A DNA stretch of 64,000 bases from Streptomyces aurantiogriseus (lineage in GTDB: Bacteria; Actinomycetota; Actinomycetes; Streptomycetales; Streptomycetaceae), in NCBI RefSeq assembly GCF_014649375.1, contig NZ_BMSX01000026.1:62001-126000 (forward strand). The letters are read 5' to 3'. Under the pieces are notes generated by a model, which had not been told where the DNA came from, did no database searches, and was given only the letters and a program-made list of their open reading frames with translations. The translations under genes and the position numbers were made by a program. This document shows positions 7,926 through 19,733 of this stretch, in pieces; position 1 is the stretch's first letter; the number at the start of each line of letters is the position of its first letter.

Positions 7926-10042
7926 GTCTCCTGCCCCCGTCGTTCTTCCGGGGTGCCCGCGGTGACGGGCTCCCCGGGGGAGCCCGCCGTCGTGTCGGGC
8001 TCCTCCTCATCCATGATCTCTCCTGTCGCCGTGTTCACGGCGGGTGCGGGCGGAACCGCCTGGGCGAGGGCCGCGACGATCGTCTCGGCCGTCTTGCGGC
8101 CTATGCCGGGTACCTCGCAGATCTGGTCGATCGTCGCGGAACGCAGCTTCTTCACCGAACCGAAGTGCTTGATCAGCGCCTGTTTGCGCGTGTCGCCGAG
8201 GCCCGGCACTTCGTCCAGGGGACCTGCGCGGAACCGCTTGGCCCGCTTGGTGCGCTGGTAGGTGATCGCGAAGCGGTGGGCCTCGTCGCGGACGCGCTGG
8301 AGCAGGTAGAGGCCCTCGCTGGTGCGGGGCAGGACGACCGGATCGTCGTCGTCCGGGAGCCAGACCTCCTCCAGGCGCTTGGCGAGTCCGCAGACGGCGA
8401 TGTCGTCTATGCCGAGCTCGTCCAGGGCCCGCTTGGCTGCCGCGACCTGCGGCTGTCCGCCGTCGACGACGACGAGCTGGGGCGGGTAGGCGAAGCGTTT
8501 GGGACGGCCGTCGTCGTCCTTGAGGGCGTCGGTGAGGGGGGCGGCGGTCACGTCGGCGGACCCGTCGGAAGAGGTGGCGGCGGAGCCGTTGACGGGTGCC
8601 TCGGCGGCGCCCGGCTCGCCGTCGGTCCACTCCCCCGTGCGCTCCTTCTCGGCGAGATAGCGCCGGAAGCGGCGGGTGATCACCTCGTGCATGGAGCGGA
8701 CGTCGTCCTGGCCCTCGAAGCCCTTGATCTGGAAGCGGCGGTACTCGCTCTTGCGCTGCAGGCCGTCCTCGAAGACGACCATGGAGGCCACGACGTCGTC
8801 GCCCTGGAAGTGCGAGATGTCGTAGCACTCGATCCTGAGCGGGGCGCTGTCCAGGTCGAGAGCCTCGGCGATCTCCTCCAGGGCACGCGAGCGCGTGGTG
8901 AGGTCGGAGGCGCGCTTGGTCTTGTGCAGGACGAGGGCCTGCTGGGCGTTGCGCTCGACGGTCTCCATGAGGGCGCGCTTGTCGCCGCGCTGCGGGACGC
9001 GCAGCGACACGTGGGAGCCGCGGCGTCCGGTGAGCCACTCCTGGACGGGCTCCACGGGGTCGGGCAGGGCGGGGACCAGGACCTCCTTGGGGACGGCGTC
9101 CCCGGTCTCCTCGCCGTAGAGCTGCTGGAGGGCGTGTTCGACGAGGGCGCCGGTGGTGATCTCCTCGACCTTGTCGGTGACCCAGCCGCGCTGGCCGCGG
9201 ACGCGTCCCCCGCGGACGTGGAAGATCTGGACGGCTGCCTCCAGCTCGTCCTCGGCGACCGCGATGAGGTCGGCGTCGGTCGCGTCGGCGAGCACGACCG
9301 CGTTCTTCTCCATGGCCTTCTTCAGGGCCTCGATGTCGTCGCGCAGGCGGGCGGCCCGCTCGTACTCCATCTCCTCGGCCGCCTCCATCATCTGCTTCTC
9401 CAGCCGGCGCAGATACGTGCCGGTGCGGCCGGTCATGAAGTCGCAGAACTCGTCGGCCAGTTCCCAGTGGTCGTCGGGGGAGATCCGGCCGACGCAGGGC
9501 GCGGAGCACTTGCCGATGTAGCCGAGCAGGCAGGGGCGGCCGGTGCGGGAGGCGTTCTTGAAGACGCCGGTGGAGCAGGTGCGGACCGGGAAGACGCGCA
9601 GCAGGAGGTCGACGGTGTCCCGGATCGCCCACGCGTGCGCGTACGGCCCGAAGTACCTGACGCCCTTCTTCTTGTGGCCGCGCATCACCTGCACCCGAGG
9701 GAACTCCTCGTTCATCGTCACCGCGAGGTACGGGTAGCTCTTGTCGTCGCGGTACTTGACGTTGAACCGGGGGTCGTACTCCTTGATCCAGGAGTACTCC
9801 AGCTGGAGCGCCTCGACCTCCGTGGACACCACCGTCCACTCCACCGACGCGGCCGTGGTGACCATCGTGCGCGTGCGCGGGTGGAGGCCTGCCAGGTCCT
9901 GGAAGTAGTTCGCCAGGCGCTGGCGCAGGCTCTTCGCCTTTCCGACGTAGATCACCCGGCGGTGCTCGTCGCGGAACCTGTAGACCCCGGGCGAGTCCGG
10001 GATCGCTCCCGGCTTGGGGCGGTAGCTGGAGGGGTCGGCCAT
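7922..10042 (-). CDS. uvrC: Excinuclease ABC subunit C
   Basis: Nuclease of UvrABC nucleotide excision repair; makes the 3' and 5' incisions around lesions. 706 aa. A GIY-YIG domain is at residues 15-95 (GVYRFRD, VIYVGKAKSLRQR), the UVR helical hairpin near residue 210 (EEMEYERAARLRDDI), the RNase H-like second nuclease domain in the middle, and tandem helix-hairpin-helix motifs at the C-terminus (GLGDTRKQALIKHFGS, VPGIGRKTAETI). Acidic inserts near residues 460-500 and at the tail are variable. First gene of the operon with rapZ, yvcK and whiA. The ATG lies 7 nt after a putative DNA-damage -10 box, so the mRNA is probably leaderless. Confidence 0.98.
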   Translation of the reverse strand: MADPSSYRPKPGAIPDSPGVYRFRDEHRRVIYVGKAKSLRQRLANYFQDLAGLHPRTRTMVTTAASVEWTVVSTEVEALQLEYSWIKEYDPRFNVKYRDDKSYPYLAVTMNEEFPRVQVMRGHKKKGVRYFGPYAHAWAIRDTVDLLLRVFPVRTCSTGVFKNASRTGRPCLLGYIGKCSAPCVGRISPDDHWELADEFCDFMTGRTGTYLRRLEKQMMEAAEEMEYERAARLRDDIEALKKAMEKNAVVLADATDADLIAVAEDELEAAVQIFHVRGGRVRGQRGWVTDKVEEITTGALVEHALQQLYGEETGDAVPKEVLVPALPDPVEPVQEWLTGRRGSHVSLRVPQRGDKRALMETVERNAQQALVLHKTKRASDLTTRSRALEEIAEALDLDSAPLRIECYDISHFQGDDVVASMVVFEDGLQRKSEYRRFQIKGFEGQDDVRSMHEVITRRFRRYLAEKERTGEWTDGEPGAAEAPVNGSAATSSDGSADVTAAPLTDALKDDDGRPKRFAYPPQLVVVDGGQPQVAAAKRALDELGIDDIAVCGLAKRLEEVWLPDDDDPVVLPRTSEGLYLLQRVRDEAHRFAITYQRTKRAKRFRAGPLDEVPGLGDTRKQALIKHFGSVKKLRSATIDQICEVPGIGRKTAETIVAALAQAVPPAPAVNTATGEIMDEEEPDTTAGSPGEPVTAGTPEERRGQET

Positions 10043-10049
10043 GTCTCAC

Positions 10050-10072
10050 ACCCTACTGGCGCGAAGTGACAG
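10050..10072 (-). promoter_or_regulatory. PafBC-type (RecA-independent) DNA-damage promoter of uvrC
   Basis: On the minus strand: CTGTCACTT, 8 nt, TAGGGT, then GTGAGAC and the uvrC ATG. This fits the mycobacterial consensus tTGTCRgtg-N8-TAnnnT bound by PafBC. It matches the -35-like box less well than the other four sites in the window. The 7-nt gap to ATG predicts transcription starting at the start codon. Confidence 0.75.
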
Positions 10073-10302
10073 TCCGGCGGGGCTGTGGACAACCACGGGG
10101 TGTCCTGGAGCGGGGTGGCGATCACCTGGCGGGGCTGCGGATGTCGACGGGCCCGGCGGGGGCGGGCGGTCGCTCCGCGGGGGGCCCTGCCCGGCTCGAC
10201 TCGGTGGGCCGGGCCGACTCGGGTACGGCTCGGCTCGGCCCGCGGGGTCGGCGCGGTTCGGGTACCCGGTGGACCGCCCGGACCCACCCGGTGGGGCGCG
10301 GC

Positions 10303-10677
10303 TCAGCGGTCGATCGACCAGGCGGCATCGGGCGGCGGGGTGCCGGTGGCCAGGAGGTGGCCCACGATGCGCAGGGCCTCGGTCAGCGGCACCGTGTCGG
10401 CGTCGGGGTAGGTGTCGCACTGCCCGTTCGCGAGGACGTACCCGTCGCTGCTGCCGTCGGCACCGGGATCCACGGCGTGCTCCCCGGGATCGTCCGCTCC
10501 GTCGAGCAGGGTCACCAGCGCGCGCTCGATGTTGCTCACCACGGCGAGTGAGCGGCCGGCGGAGCTGGTCAGCCAGGTTTCCAGGCGGCCGGCCGAGATC
10601 CGTTCCCGGAGCAGGGCGGGCGCGCTCCGGGCCGTCACGGGCCCCGAACCGTCACTGAAACGCCAGGTCTCCTCCAC
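10303..10677 (-). CDS. Imm1-like small protein
   Basis: 124-aa cytoplasmic protein from a GTG at 10675-10677 with GAGG 8 nt upstream. The C-terminal half (GYVLANGQCDTYPDADTVPL, then EALRIVGHLLATGTPP and W-DR) resembles the Imm1 immunity-protein family. That family neutralises polymorphic toxins such as deaminases in some systems. No toxin gene is adjacent: the neighbours are uvrC and a divergent XRE-like regulator. Many streptomycetes carry such solitary Imm1 paralogues, so the role may be general. The family call is from motif memory and is moderate. Confidence 0.6.
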   Translation of the reverse strand: MEETWRFSDGSGPVTARSAPALLRERISAGRLETWLTSSAGRSLAVVSNIERALVTLLDGADDPGEHAVDPGADGSSDGYVLANGQCDTYPDADTVPLTEALRIVGHLLATGTPPPDAAWSIDR

Positions 10678-10943
10678 GGCGTGAGCCTCGCACACCGGCC
10701 GGGGAGACGGACGGGGGCCTACCGGCGATCCCGGACGTAAGCAAGGGCCACGACTCGGCCGACCCTGCGTCGCGTTCCGGCACAGGTGTTGTCGGGACTT
10801 GGTCAACACGCTTCAATGCGGGGGAACTCGGGGCGGTGAAGCACGCCCTACGGATGTGAAGGCGCCCCCGCGTCGCCGGAGGCCCGGCCACCGAGACGAA
10901 CGGTCTGACCAGCCGTCGTGAGCATTCACAGAAAGGCCCCTGC

Positions 10944-11903
10944 ATGCCGCACGCCCCACACCACGCGGACGCCGCCGCCGACGTCGCCGCCGCGGACCTG
11001 GACGCGGCCCTGCGAGGCGGTCCCTTCCATGTCGCCCTGCGCGCCGCGATCGCCGCCCGGGGGCTGCCCCTGCAGCGCGTCCAGCACCATCTGTCGCGGC
11101 ACGGCGTCAAAGTCGGCGTCACGAGCCTGAGTTACTGGCAGCAGGGGGCCCGGCGCCCGCAGCGCCCCGAGTCGCTGCGGGCCGTCCGGGCCCTGGAGGA
11201 GATCCTGCGCCTGCCGGACGAGTCCCTGATCCGGCTGCTCACGGAGTCCGACGCAGAGACGGCCGGCACGCAGCCGACGGGACGCTCCTACCGGTCGTTC
11301 ATGGAGGCCTCGGACGTCCTGGACAAGCTGCTCGTCGAACTGGAGTGCCCTGCGGACGACGGGCTGCACACCCTCGGCCACCACGAACGGGTCCGCATCG
11401 GCTCCCGCCGGGAACTCCTGGGCCGCGAGTCACAGCACATCGTCCGCGCCCACCGCGACGGCGTCGACCGCTTCGTGGCCGTCCACCACGGCGACCCCGG
11501 CTGCGCCCCGGAGCGGATGACACTGCACGCCCTGGAGAACTGCCGCCCCGGCCGCGTCCGCCGCCACCACGCCACCGGCATCCTCGTCGCCGAGCTTCTC
11601 TTCGACATCCGCCTGCGAGCCGGCGACACCTTCCTCTTCCGTTACGGCGTGGAGGACGGCACCGCGGGCGCGTCCCGCGAGTACGTCCGCGGCTTCGGTG
11701 CCCCGGGCGGCCAGTACGCCCTCCAGATCCGGTTCGACGAGAACGCGCTGCCCGTACGCTGCCACCGCTTCACCCGGCACTCGGCGGCGGCACCGCGCGG
11801 TGGCCGTCAGGAACTGCCCCTCAGCCCGCGACACCGCTCCGTCCACCTCGTCGAGCCGCGCGTGCGGTCGGGCATGGTGGGCATCGGGTGGGACTGGGAG
11901 TGA
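10944..11903 (+). CDS. XRE-like helix-turn-helix protein
   Basis: 319 aa. An N-terminal XRE-type HTH spans about residues 28-92 (FHVALRAAIAARGLPLQRVQHHL, SLSYWQQGARRPQRPESL). A 200-residue C-terminal domain I do not recognise begins with the EVLDKLLVELE-like segment and is rich in His and Arg. The ATG at 10944 follows GAAAGG at a good distance. Divergent from the Imm1-like gene across 266 nt, so it may control that gene or itself. Probably a transcription regulator; its ligand is unknown. Confidence 0.7.
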   Translation: MPHAPHHADAAADVAAADLDAALRGGPFHVALRAAIAARGLPLQRVQHHLSRHGVKVGVTSLSYWQQGARRPQRPESLRAVRALEEILRLPDESLIRLLTESDAETAGTQPTGRSYRSFMEASDVLDKLLVELECPADDGLHTLGHHERVRIGSRRELLGRESQHIVRAHRDGVDRFVAVHHGDPGCAPERMTLHALENCRPGRVRRHHATGILVAELLFDIRLRAGDTFLFRYGVEDGTAGASREYVRGFGAPGGQYALQIRFDENALPVRCHRFTRHSAAAPRGGRQELPLSPRHRSVHLVEPRVRSGMVGIGWDWE

Positions 11904-11977
11904 ACGGGCGCGCCGCGGTCGACGTCGTGGGCGTGGCCTGGGGGTGCACGGGCGGGCTGCGGTGACCGCCGTCCGGA

Positions 11978-12487
11978 TCAGGTGCCCGGATCAGCGCCCG
12001 GACCCGCGACGATCCTGCCGTTCTCGGCCTTGACCGGCAGCTCGTTCAGCGGCACGGTCGCCGGTTCCCGCAGCACCTCGCCGGTCGTCGCGTCGAACTC
12101 GCTGCCGTGGCAGGGGCAGATCAGCGTCGTTCCATCAAGCTTGTTGACGGGGCATCCCGCGTGCGTGCAGATCGAGCTGTACGCCTTCAGCTCGCCGCTC
12201 CCCGACCGGCTGACCACCACGTTGTGATCCCGGTAGAGCTTGGCGCTCCCCTTCGCGACCTCGCCGTCCGCACCGAGCTCCACCGGAGCGGTAGGCGTGG
12301 CAAGCGGCGTGGTCCCACCGGTCGACGAACAGGCGACCAGCCCGAGCCCTGCGGCGGGAGCGAGGGCCGCGGTCGGTGCGAGAGCCACGGTCCGTGCGAG
12401 AGCCACCGTCCGTGCGAGAGCCACGGTCGGTGCGAGGGTCGCTCCTCGCAGGACGGTACGACGGCTCGCGGAGGGTCGGCGGGGCAT
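11978..12487 (-). CDS. Tat-exported Rieske [2Fe-2S] lipoprotein
   Basis: 169-aa electron-transfer protein. The Rieske cluster ligands are C107/H109 (CTHAGC) and C124/H127 (CPCHGS); C112 and C126 would form the stabilising disulfide. The N-terminus begins MPRRPSASRRTVLRG, a twin-arginine signal, and LVAC at residues 50-53 is a lipobox, so it is probably anchored outside the membrane. The signal is unusually long because 6-residue units (TVALAR and variants) are tandemly repeated at residues 21-44. Start ATG 12485-12487. Single gene without a partner oxidoreductase nearby. Confidence 0.88.
   Translation of the reverse strand: MPRRPSASRRTVLRGATLAPTVALARTVALARTVALAPTAALAPAAGLGLVACSSTGGTTPLATPTAPVELGADGEVAKGSAKLYRDHNVVVSRSGSGELKAYSSICTHAGCPVNKLDGTTLICPCHGSEFDATTGEVLREPATVPLNELPVKAENGRIVAGPGADPGT
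12361..12432 (-). repeat. 18-bp tandem repeat inside the Rieske signal peptide
   Basis: About four 18-bp units (plus-strand core GTCCGTGCGAGAGCCAC and variants) encode TVALAR, TVALAR, TVALAP and TAALAP. Units keep the reading frame and put Arg residues inside the hydrophobic region of the Tat signal, consistent with slippage expansion tolerated by the export machinery. Edges are approximate. Confidence 0.8.
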
Positions 12488-12581
12488 GTGGGCTCCACTG
12501 TTCGGAAGGCGGTGCGGGGGTGGGCGGGGCCGGGGCGCCGTGGGGGCGCAGAGGGGTGTACGGAGCACGACGGGGGCGTGC

Positions 12582-12676
12582 AACGCACGGCAGGGCGCGC
12601 AGCGCACGGCAGGGCGTGCAGTGGACGGCAGGGCGTGCAGTGGACGGCAGGGCGTGCAGTGGACGGTGGGACATGC
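12582..12676. repeat. 19-bp tandem repeat, five units, in a 423-nt intergenic region
   Basis: Units at 12582, 12601, 12620, 12639 and 12658; consensus AGTGGACGGCAGGGCGTGC, with units 3 and 4 identical. A 19-bp period is not a multiple of 3, which argues against coding. It lies upstream of the minus-strand Rieske gene and 130 nt from the LacI operator. The rest of 12488-12910 shows no gene. Confidence 0.85.
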
Positions 12677-12809
12677 AGCGCACGAGGGTGCGTACGGCGC
12701 ACCGTCGTGCGCAGGCGCACGGTGACCGTCGGCCGATGCCCCGCGCACCATACCGCCAGGGGTGCCGCCGGAGCGCGGCGGGTTGCATGGGGTTGCGAGG
12801 GATTGTGCT

Positions 12810-12839
12810 GACGTAAACGCTTGCGCAAGCGTTTACGTC
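12810..12839. promoter_or_regulatory. 30-bp perfect palindromic LacI-family operator
   Basis: The arm GACGTAAACGCTTGC is followed directly by its exact complement, with the central CG step typical of LacI-family sites. A candidate promoter TTTACG (12832-12837), N18, TACCTT (12856-12861) has its -35 box inside the right arm. Repressor binding would therefore block transcription of the downstream regulator-kinase operon, that is, autoregulation. Confidence 0.85.
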
Positions 12840-12910
12840 TGGGCATCCGATGGGATACCTTCCCAGCCAGAACCAGACTCCGGACTGCCGCGGTCAAGGA
12901 AGGGGACCCG

Positions 12911-14020
12911 ATGCCGACCATGGCCGACGTCGCACGGCACGCCGGTGTCTCCGTGGCGACCGTCTCGCACGTCCTGAACGACACCCGTCCGGTCCTGCCC
13001 CACACCCGCCAGGCCGTTCTCGACGCCATAGACGAACTCGGCTACACGCCCAACACCCTCGCCCGCTCCCTGGTGACCTCCCGCACCCGCTCCATCGGGC
13101 TCGCGGTGTCGGCGATCCGCAATCCCTACTTCACCGAGATCCTCCAGGGCGTCGAGGCCGCCGCCCTGGAGCAGGGCTACAGCCTGCTGATCGCCGATCC
13201 GCACGACGACCCCGAGCACGAACGCAAGGTCGGACGGCTCCTGCACGAGCGCCGCGTGGACGGCATGATCGTCGCGCCCTCCGCGAACCCGGGCGGGCTC
13301 CTCGCCTACCTCACCCGTCACCGCGTGCCGACGGTGCTCCTCGACCGGATCGTCGACGCCCCGGCGGACGGCACGTCCCGCTTCGACCAGGTGTGCGCCG
13401 AGAACGCCGAACCCATGGCCGGGCTGGTCACCCACCTCGCCGGACTCGGCCACCGCCGCATCGCTCTCGTCGCCGGCCTGCCCGGCCTCAGCACCACCAC
13501 CGAACGGATCACCGGCTACCGGCACGGCCTCGCATCCGCCGGACTCCCCTACGACGAACGCCTCCTGGTGCACGGCGACTCCGAGTCGGCCGGCGCCGAA
13601 CGCGCCACCACCGCTCTGCTGTCCCTGGCCACCCCGCCCACCGCCCTGGTCACCGGCAACAACACGATGACCCTCGGTGCCCTGCGTGCCCTGCGCGCAC
13701 ACGGTCTGGCCGTGCCCGACGACATCGCCCTGTGCTGCTTCGACGACTTCGCCTGGGCGGACCTGTTCTCCCCCCGGCTCACCGCGATCGCCCAGCCCAG
13801 CAAGGACATCGGCGCCCAAGCCGTCCGCGTGCTCCTCGACCGCCTCGCCGCACCCGACCGGCCCGCCCGGAACGTGCGGCTCCCCTGCGCCTTCGTCCAC
13901 CGCACGTCCTGCGGCTGCGCAGACCGCCCGGAACGGCTCCACCGGCCCCTGAACCCCACAGCTGCCAACGGCCCGAGCAGTGAGCACTCCGAGTCATCCG
14001 AGAAAGGAACCGCCCCGTGA
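12911..14020 (+). CDS. LacI-family transcriptional regulator
   Basis: 369-aa repressor. The N-terminal HTH has MADVARHAGVSVATVSHVLND and the hinge RSLVTSRTRSIGLAV; a periplasmic-binding-protein-like effector domain follows (residues 60-335). A Ser/Glu-rich tail of about 30 residues ends the protein. Start ATG 12911 preceded by AGGAAGGGGA. The stop overlaps the start of the PfkB kinase (GTGA, 14017-14020), so the two are co-translated and the effector is probably a sugar, perhaps fructose or a related ketose. The palindrome at 12810-12839 is the likely operator. Confidence 0.93.
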   Translation: MPTMADVARHAGVSVATVSHVLNDTRPVLPHTRQAVLDAIDELGYTPNTLARSLVTSRTRSIGLAVSAIRNPYFTEILQGVEAAALEQGYSLLIADPHDDPEHERKVGRLLHERRVDGMIVAPSANPGGLLAYLTRHRVPTVLLDRIVDAPADGTSRFDQVCAENAEPMAGLVTHLAGLGHRRIALVAGLPGLSTTTERITGYRHGLASAGLPYDERLLVHGDSESAGAERATTALLSLATPPTALVTGNNTMTLGALRALRAHGLAVPDDIALCCFDDFAWADLFSPRLTAIAQPSKDIGAQAVRVLLDRLAAPDRPARNVRLPCAFVHRTSCGCADRPERLHRPLNPTAANGPSSEHSESSEKGTAP

Positions 14021-14928
14021 TCGTCGTCGCCGGTGAGGCCCTGATCGACCTGGTACCGCAGGGCACGGGCGCCCTCGCGCCCCTGCAGCCGGCCCTCGGC
14101 GGCGGCCCGTACAACACGGCCGTGGCCCTCGGCCGCCTCGGCTCCCCCACGGCCTTCTGCTCCCGCACCTCCTACGACGCCTTCGGCGAGGCACTGCTGG
14201 ACAGGCTGACGAACGCGGGCGTGGACGTGTCCGCGGTGCAGCGCGGCACAGAACCGACCACCCTCGCGGTCGCCGCGATCGACGGAAACGGCTCGGCCGC
14301 CTACTCCTTCTACGTCGAGGGCACCGCCGACCGGCTGTTCACCGTCCCGGCGGGCCTGCCTGCCGGGACACGGGCGGTGTCCTTCGGCACGTGTTCGCTC
14401 GTCCTGGAGCCAGGTGCGAGCGCCTACGAGGAGCTGATGCGGACGGCGGCGGCGCAGGGCCTGTTCACCGCGCTCGACCCGAACATCCGGCCCGGGCTGA
14501 TCCCCGACGCCGACGCCTACCGGGCCCGCTTCAAGAGCTGGCTGCCCTCGGTGTCCCTGCTGAAGCTCTCCGAGGAGGACGCCCGGTGGCTGGGCGGCAC
14601 TCCTCGCGAGTGGCTGTCCGCCGGCCCGTCAGCCGTCGTGATCACCCACGGCGGCGACGGGCTGACCGCCTTCACCCAGGACGGCGCCGTGTACCCGGTG
14701 CCGGGCGAGAAGGTCGACGTCGTGGACACCATCGGCGCCGGCGACACCGTGAACGCGGCCCTGCTGCACGGGCTTTCGGTGCGGGACGCCCTGTCTCCGG
14801 AGGGGCTCGCGGGTCTCGGCCGCGACGGCTGGGAGCGGCTGCTGCGGTTCGCGGCCCGCGCGGCGGCGATCACCTGCTCCCGAGCGGGCGCCGAGCCGCC
14901 GTACGCCTCCGAACTCGGCGCGCTGTAG
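14017..14928 (+). CDS. PfkB-family carbohydrate kinase (fructokinase-like)
   Basis: 303-aa ribokinase-fold kinase predicted to phosphorylate a sugar with ATP. N-terminal VVAGEALIDLVP and the GGGPYNTAVALGRLG glycine-rich region bind sugar. The C-terminal DTIGAGDTVNAALLHG holds the catalytic Asp and anion hole (PfkB signature 2). GTG start overlapping the lacI-type stop, with GAAAGGA upstream. No transporter is adjacent, so substrate entry must come from elsewhere. Ends at a bidirectional hairpin shared with uvrA. Confidence 0.9.
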   Translation: MIVVAGEALIDLVPQGTGALAPLQPALGGGPYNTAVALGRLGSPTAFCSRTSYDAFGEALLDRLTNAGVDVSAVQRGTEPTTLAVAAIDGNGSAAYSFYVEGTADRLFTVPAGLPAGTRAVSFGTCSLVLEPGASAYEELMRTAAAQGLFTALDPNIRPGLIPDADAYRARFKSWLPSVSLLKLSEEDARWLGGTPREWLSAGPSAVVITHGGDGLTAFTQDGAVYPVPGEKVDVVDTIGAGDTVNAALLHGLSVRDALSPEGLAGLGRDGWERLLRFAARAAAITCSRAGAEPPYASELGAL

Positions 14929-15071
14929 GGACGGTTGGGCGGTCCGCATGCCGGCGCCGACGCCATCGGTGGGCCGGTGTGCGTCAGCCGCTCACCGCGC
15001 GCAAAGCCCCCGGGTCGCGCCCGTTGAGGTGGGCGCGCCGCAGGACCAGGGCGGCTGACGGGACAACGGAC

Positions 15072-15102
15072 GGCGCCCCGCGGGGAGTTCCCGCGGGGCG
15101 CC
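15072..15102. terminator. Bidirectional terminator between kinase and uvrA
   Basis: Perfect 13-bp stem GGCGCCCCGCGGG / CCCGCGGGGCGCC (15072-15084 and 15090-15102), 5-nt loop, in the 192-nt space between convergent genes; 19 nt from the uvrA stop codon. Confidence 0.85.
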
Positions 15103-15120
15103 GCACTCTCTGCGGGTTCG

Positions 15121-18150
<3,030 letters not shown>

Positions 18151-18205
18151 GCCGGTCCGCACCTTTCTTGAGAGAAGTGACAGGGGCGGGGCCCCCGTCT
18201 TTGTC

Positions 18206-18228
18206 AGCCTAGGGGGAGCCACTGACAA
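18206..18228 (-). promoter_or_regulatory. PafBC-type DNA-damage promoter of uvrA
   Basis: Minus strand: TTGTCAGTG, 8 nt (GCTCCCCC), TAGGCT. Exact fit to the tTGTCRgtg-N8-TAnnnT form. Predicted start near 18199 gives a leader of about 50 nt that contains AGAAAGG ahead of the GTG. Confidence 0.85.
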
Positions 18229-18373
18229 CGCCGGTCCGGATTCACCGGTTCACAACAATCCCCGGCCTTCCAGCATGCCCGACGCCGCCCCCGACCATAT
18301 AGCACGTGCTTTCGATTTGCGGGCGGGGTCCGTCACCTTCACCCGAAGGGGTGGCGGAGCTAGGGTCAGCACC

Positions 18374-19060
18374 ATGACTGATCACGCTCATGACCTGGGG
18401 ACTGTACGTGAAGCGACCGAGCGACTGCTCACCGCAGTCGCCAAGCTGGCCGAGGCGGCGGTGACCGAGCCGTCACGGCTGCCCGGCTGGAGCCGGGGCC
18501 ACATCCTCGCCCACCTCGCCCGCAACGCGGACGCCCTGGTGAACGTCCTCGAGGGCCGGCCCATGTACGCCGACGCCGCCACCCGGGACGCCGACATCGA
18601 GCGGGACGCCCCGCGCCCTCTGGACGTGCAGCTGGCGGACGTGCGGGAGAGCGCGGCCCGCTTCCAGGAGGCCGGTGCCGCGCCGGCGGACTGGTCACGC
18701 ACCGTGGAGCTGCGCAACGGGGTCACCGACTCCGCGTCCCGGGTGCCCTTCCGGCGCTGGGTGGAGGTCGAGCTGCACCACGTGGACCTCGGCATCGGCT
18801 ACGAGCTGGAGGACCTGCCGGCGAAGTTCACCGAGCGGGAGATCGACTTCCTCGCGGAGCGGTTCACCGGGCACCCCGACGTGCCGCCGACCCGCCTGAC
18901 GGACGGCACGCGCGCGTGGCACACCGGCCGGGAGGCCGACGGCCCCGAGGTGACTGTCACAGGGTCCCGTGCCGACCTTCTGGGCTGGCTCGCCGGGCGC
19001 CGCGACGGATCGGGGCTGACCGTCGACGGCGGGCCTCTCCCAGCCCTTCCCCCGCTATAG
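18374..19060 (+). CDS. Maleylpyruvate isomerase-family (DinB-like) protein
   Basis: 228 aa. The N-terminal four-helix mycothiol-dependent maleylpyruvate isomerase domain (LPGWSRGHILAHLARNADAL; the two His here plus ELHHVDLG supply the metal ligands) is followed by a small C-terminal domain. Members use mycothiol as thiol cofactor or act as unknown transferases. ATG 18374 begins MTDHAHDLGTVREATERLL. The MBL-fold gene begins 10 nt after its stop, so the two form an operon, perhaps in thiol-dependent detoxification. Divergent from uvrA. Confidence 0.85.
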   Translation: MTDHAHDLGTVREATERLLTAVAKLAEAAVTEPSRLPGWSRGHILAHLARNADALVNVLEGRPMYADAATRDADIERDAPRPLDVQLADVRESAARFQEAGAAPADWSRTVELRNGVTDSASRVPFRRWVEVELHHVDLGIGYELEDLPAKFTEREIDFLAERFTGHPDVPPTRLTDGTRAWHTGREADGPEVTVTGSRADLLGWLAGRRDGSGLTVDGGPLPALPPL

Positions 19061-19070
19061 GCTGGCGGTC

Positions 19071-19727
19071 ATGACGTACAGCGGAGAGGTGACGGTCGGC
19101 GGCCCGGCGGATGTGCACGAGCTCAAGGACCTGATGATCACCAAGATCGCGGTCGGCCCGATGAACAACAACGCCTATCTGCTGCGGTGCCGGGCCACGG
19201 ACGAGCAGCTGCTGATCGACGCGGCCAACGACGCGGAGGCACTGCTCGGCATGATCGGGGACGACGGCATCGCGTCCGTCGTCACCACCCATCAGCACGG
19301 CGACCACTGGCAGGCGCTCGCCGAGGTCGTGGCGGCCACACGCGCGCGTACGTACGCCGGCCGGGACGACGCCGCGGGCATCCCCGTGCCGACCGACGTG
19401 CTGGTCGACGACGGCGACGTCATCCGGGTGGGGAACGTGGAGCTCACCGCGCGCCACCTGGTCGGGCACACGCCCGGCTCGATCGCCCTCGTCTACGACG
19501 ACCCGCACGGGCATCCCCATGTGTTCACCGGCGACTGCCTCTTCCCGGGCGGCGTGGGCAACACGCGCAAGGATCCCGAGGCGTTCGCCAGTCTGATCCA
19601 CGACGTCGAGACGAAGATCTTCGACGTGCTCCCGGACGAGACCTGGGTCTATCCGGGACATGGCAACGACACCACCCTGGGCGCCGAGCGTCCGCACCTG
19701 CCGGAGTGGCACGCGCGCGGGTGGTGA
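19071..19727 (+). CDS. MBL-fold metallo-hydrolase (glyoxalase II-like)
   Basis: 218-aa cytoplasmic hydrolase. The dinuclear zinc motif is THQHGDHW with H74, H76, D78 and H79. Later ligands are in GHTPGS, FTGDCLFPGG and YPGHGNDT, the arrangement of hydroxyacylglutathione hydrolases. With the mycothiol-type partner upstream it may hydrolyse mycothiol thioesters; that is inference from context only. Confidence 0.87.
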   Translation: MTYSGEVTVGGPADVHELKDLMITKIAVGPMNNNAYLLRCRATDEQLLIDAANDAEALLGMIGDDGIASVVTTHQHGDHWQALAEVVAATRARTYAGRDDAAGIPVPTDVLVDDGDVIRVGNVELTARHLVGHTPGSIALVYDDPHGHPHVFTGDCLFPGGVGNTRKDPEAFASLIHDVETKIFDVLPDETWVYPGHGNDTTLGAERPHLPEWHARGW

Positions 19728-19733
19728 GTGTCC

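Noticed and set aside
10043..10302. Possible terminator or repeat between uvrC and the Imm1-like gene
   Set aside because: Several partial repeats of CTCGGGT/CCCGGTGG occur but no consistent stem or unit could be defined.
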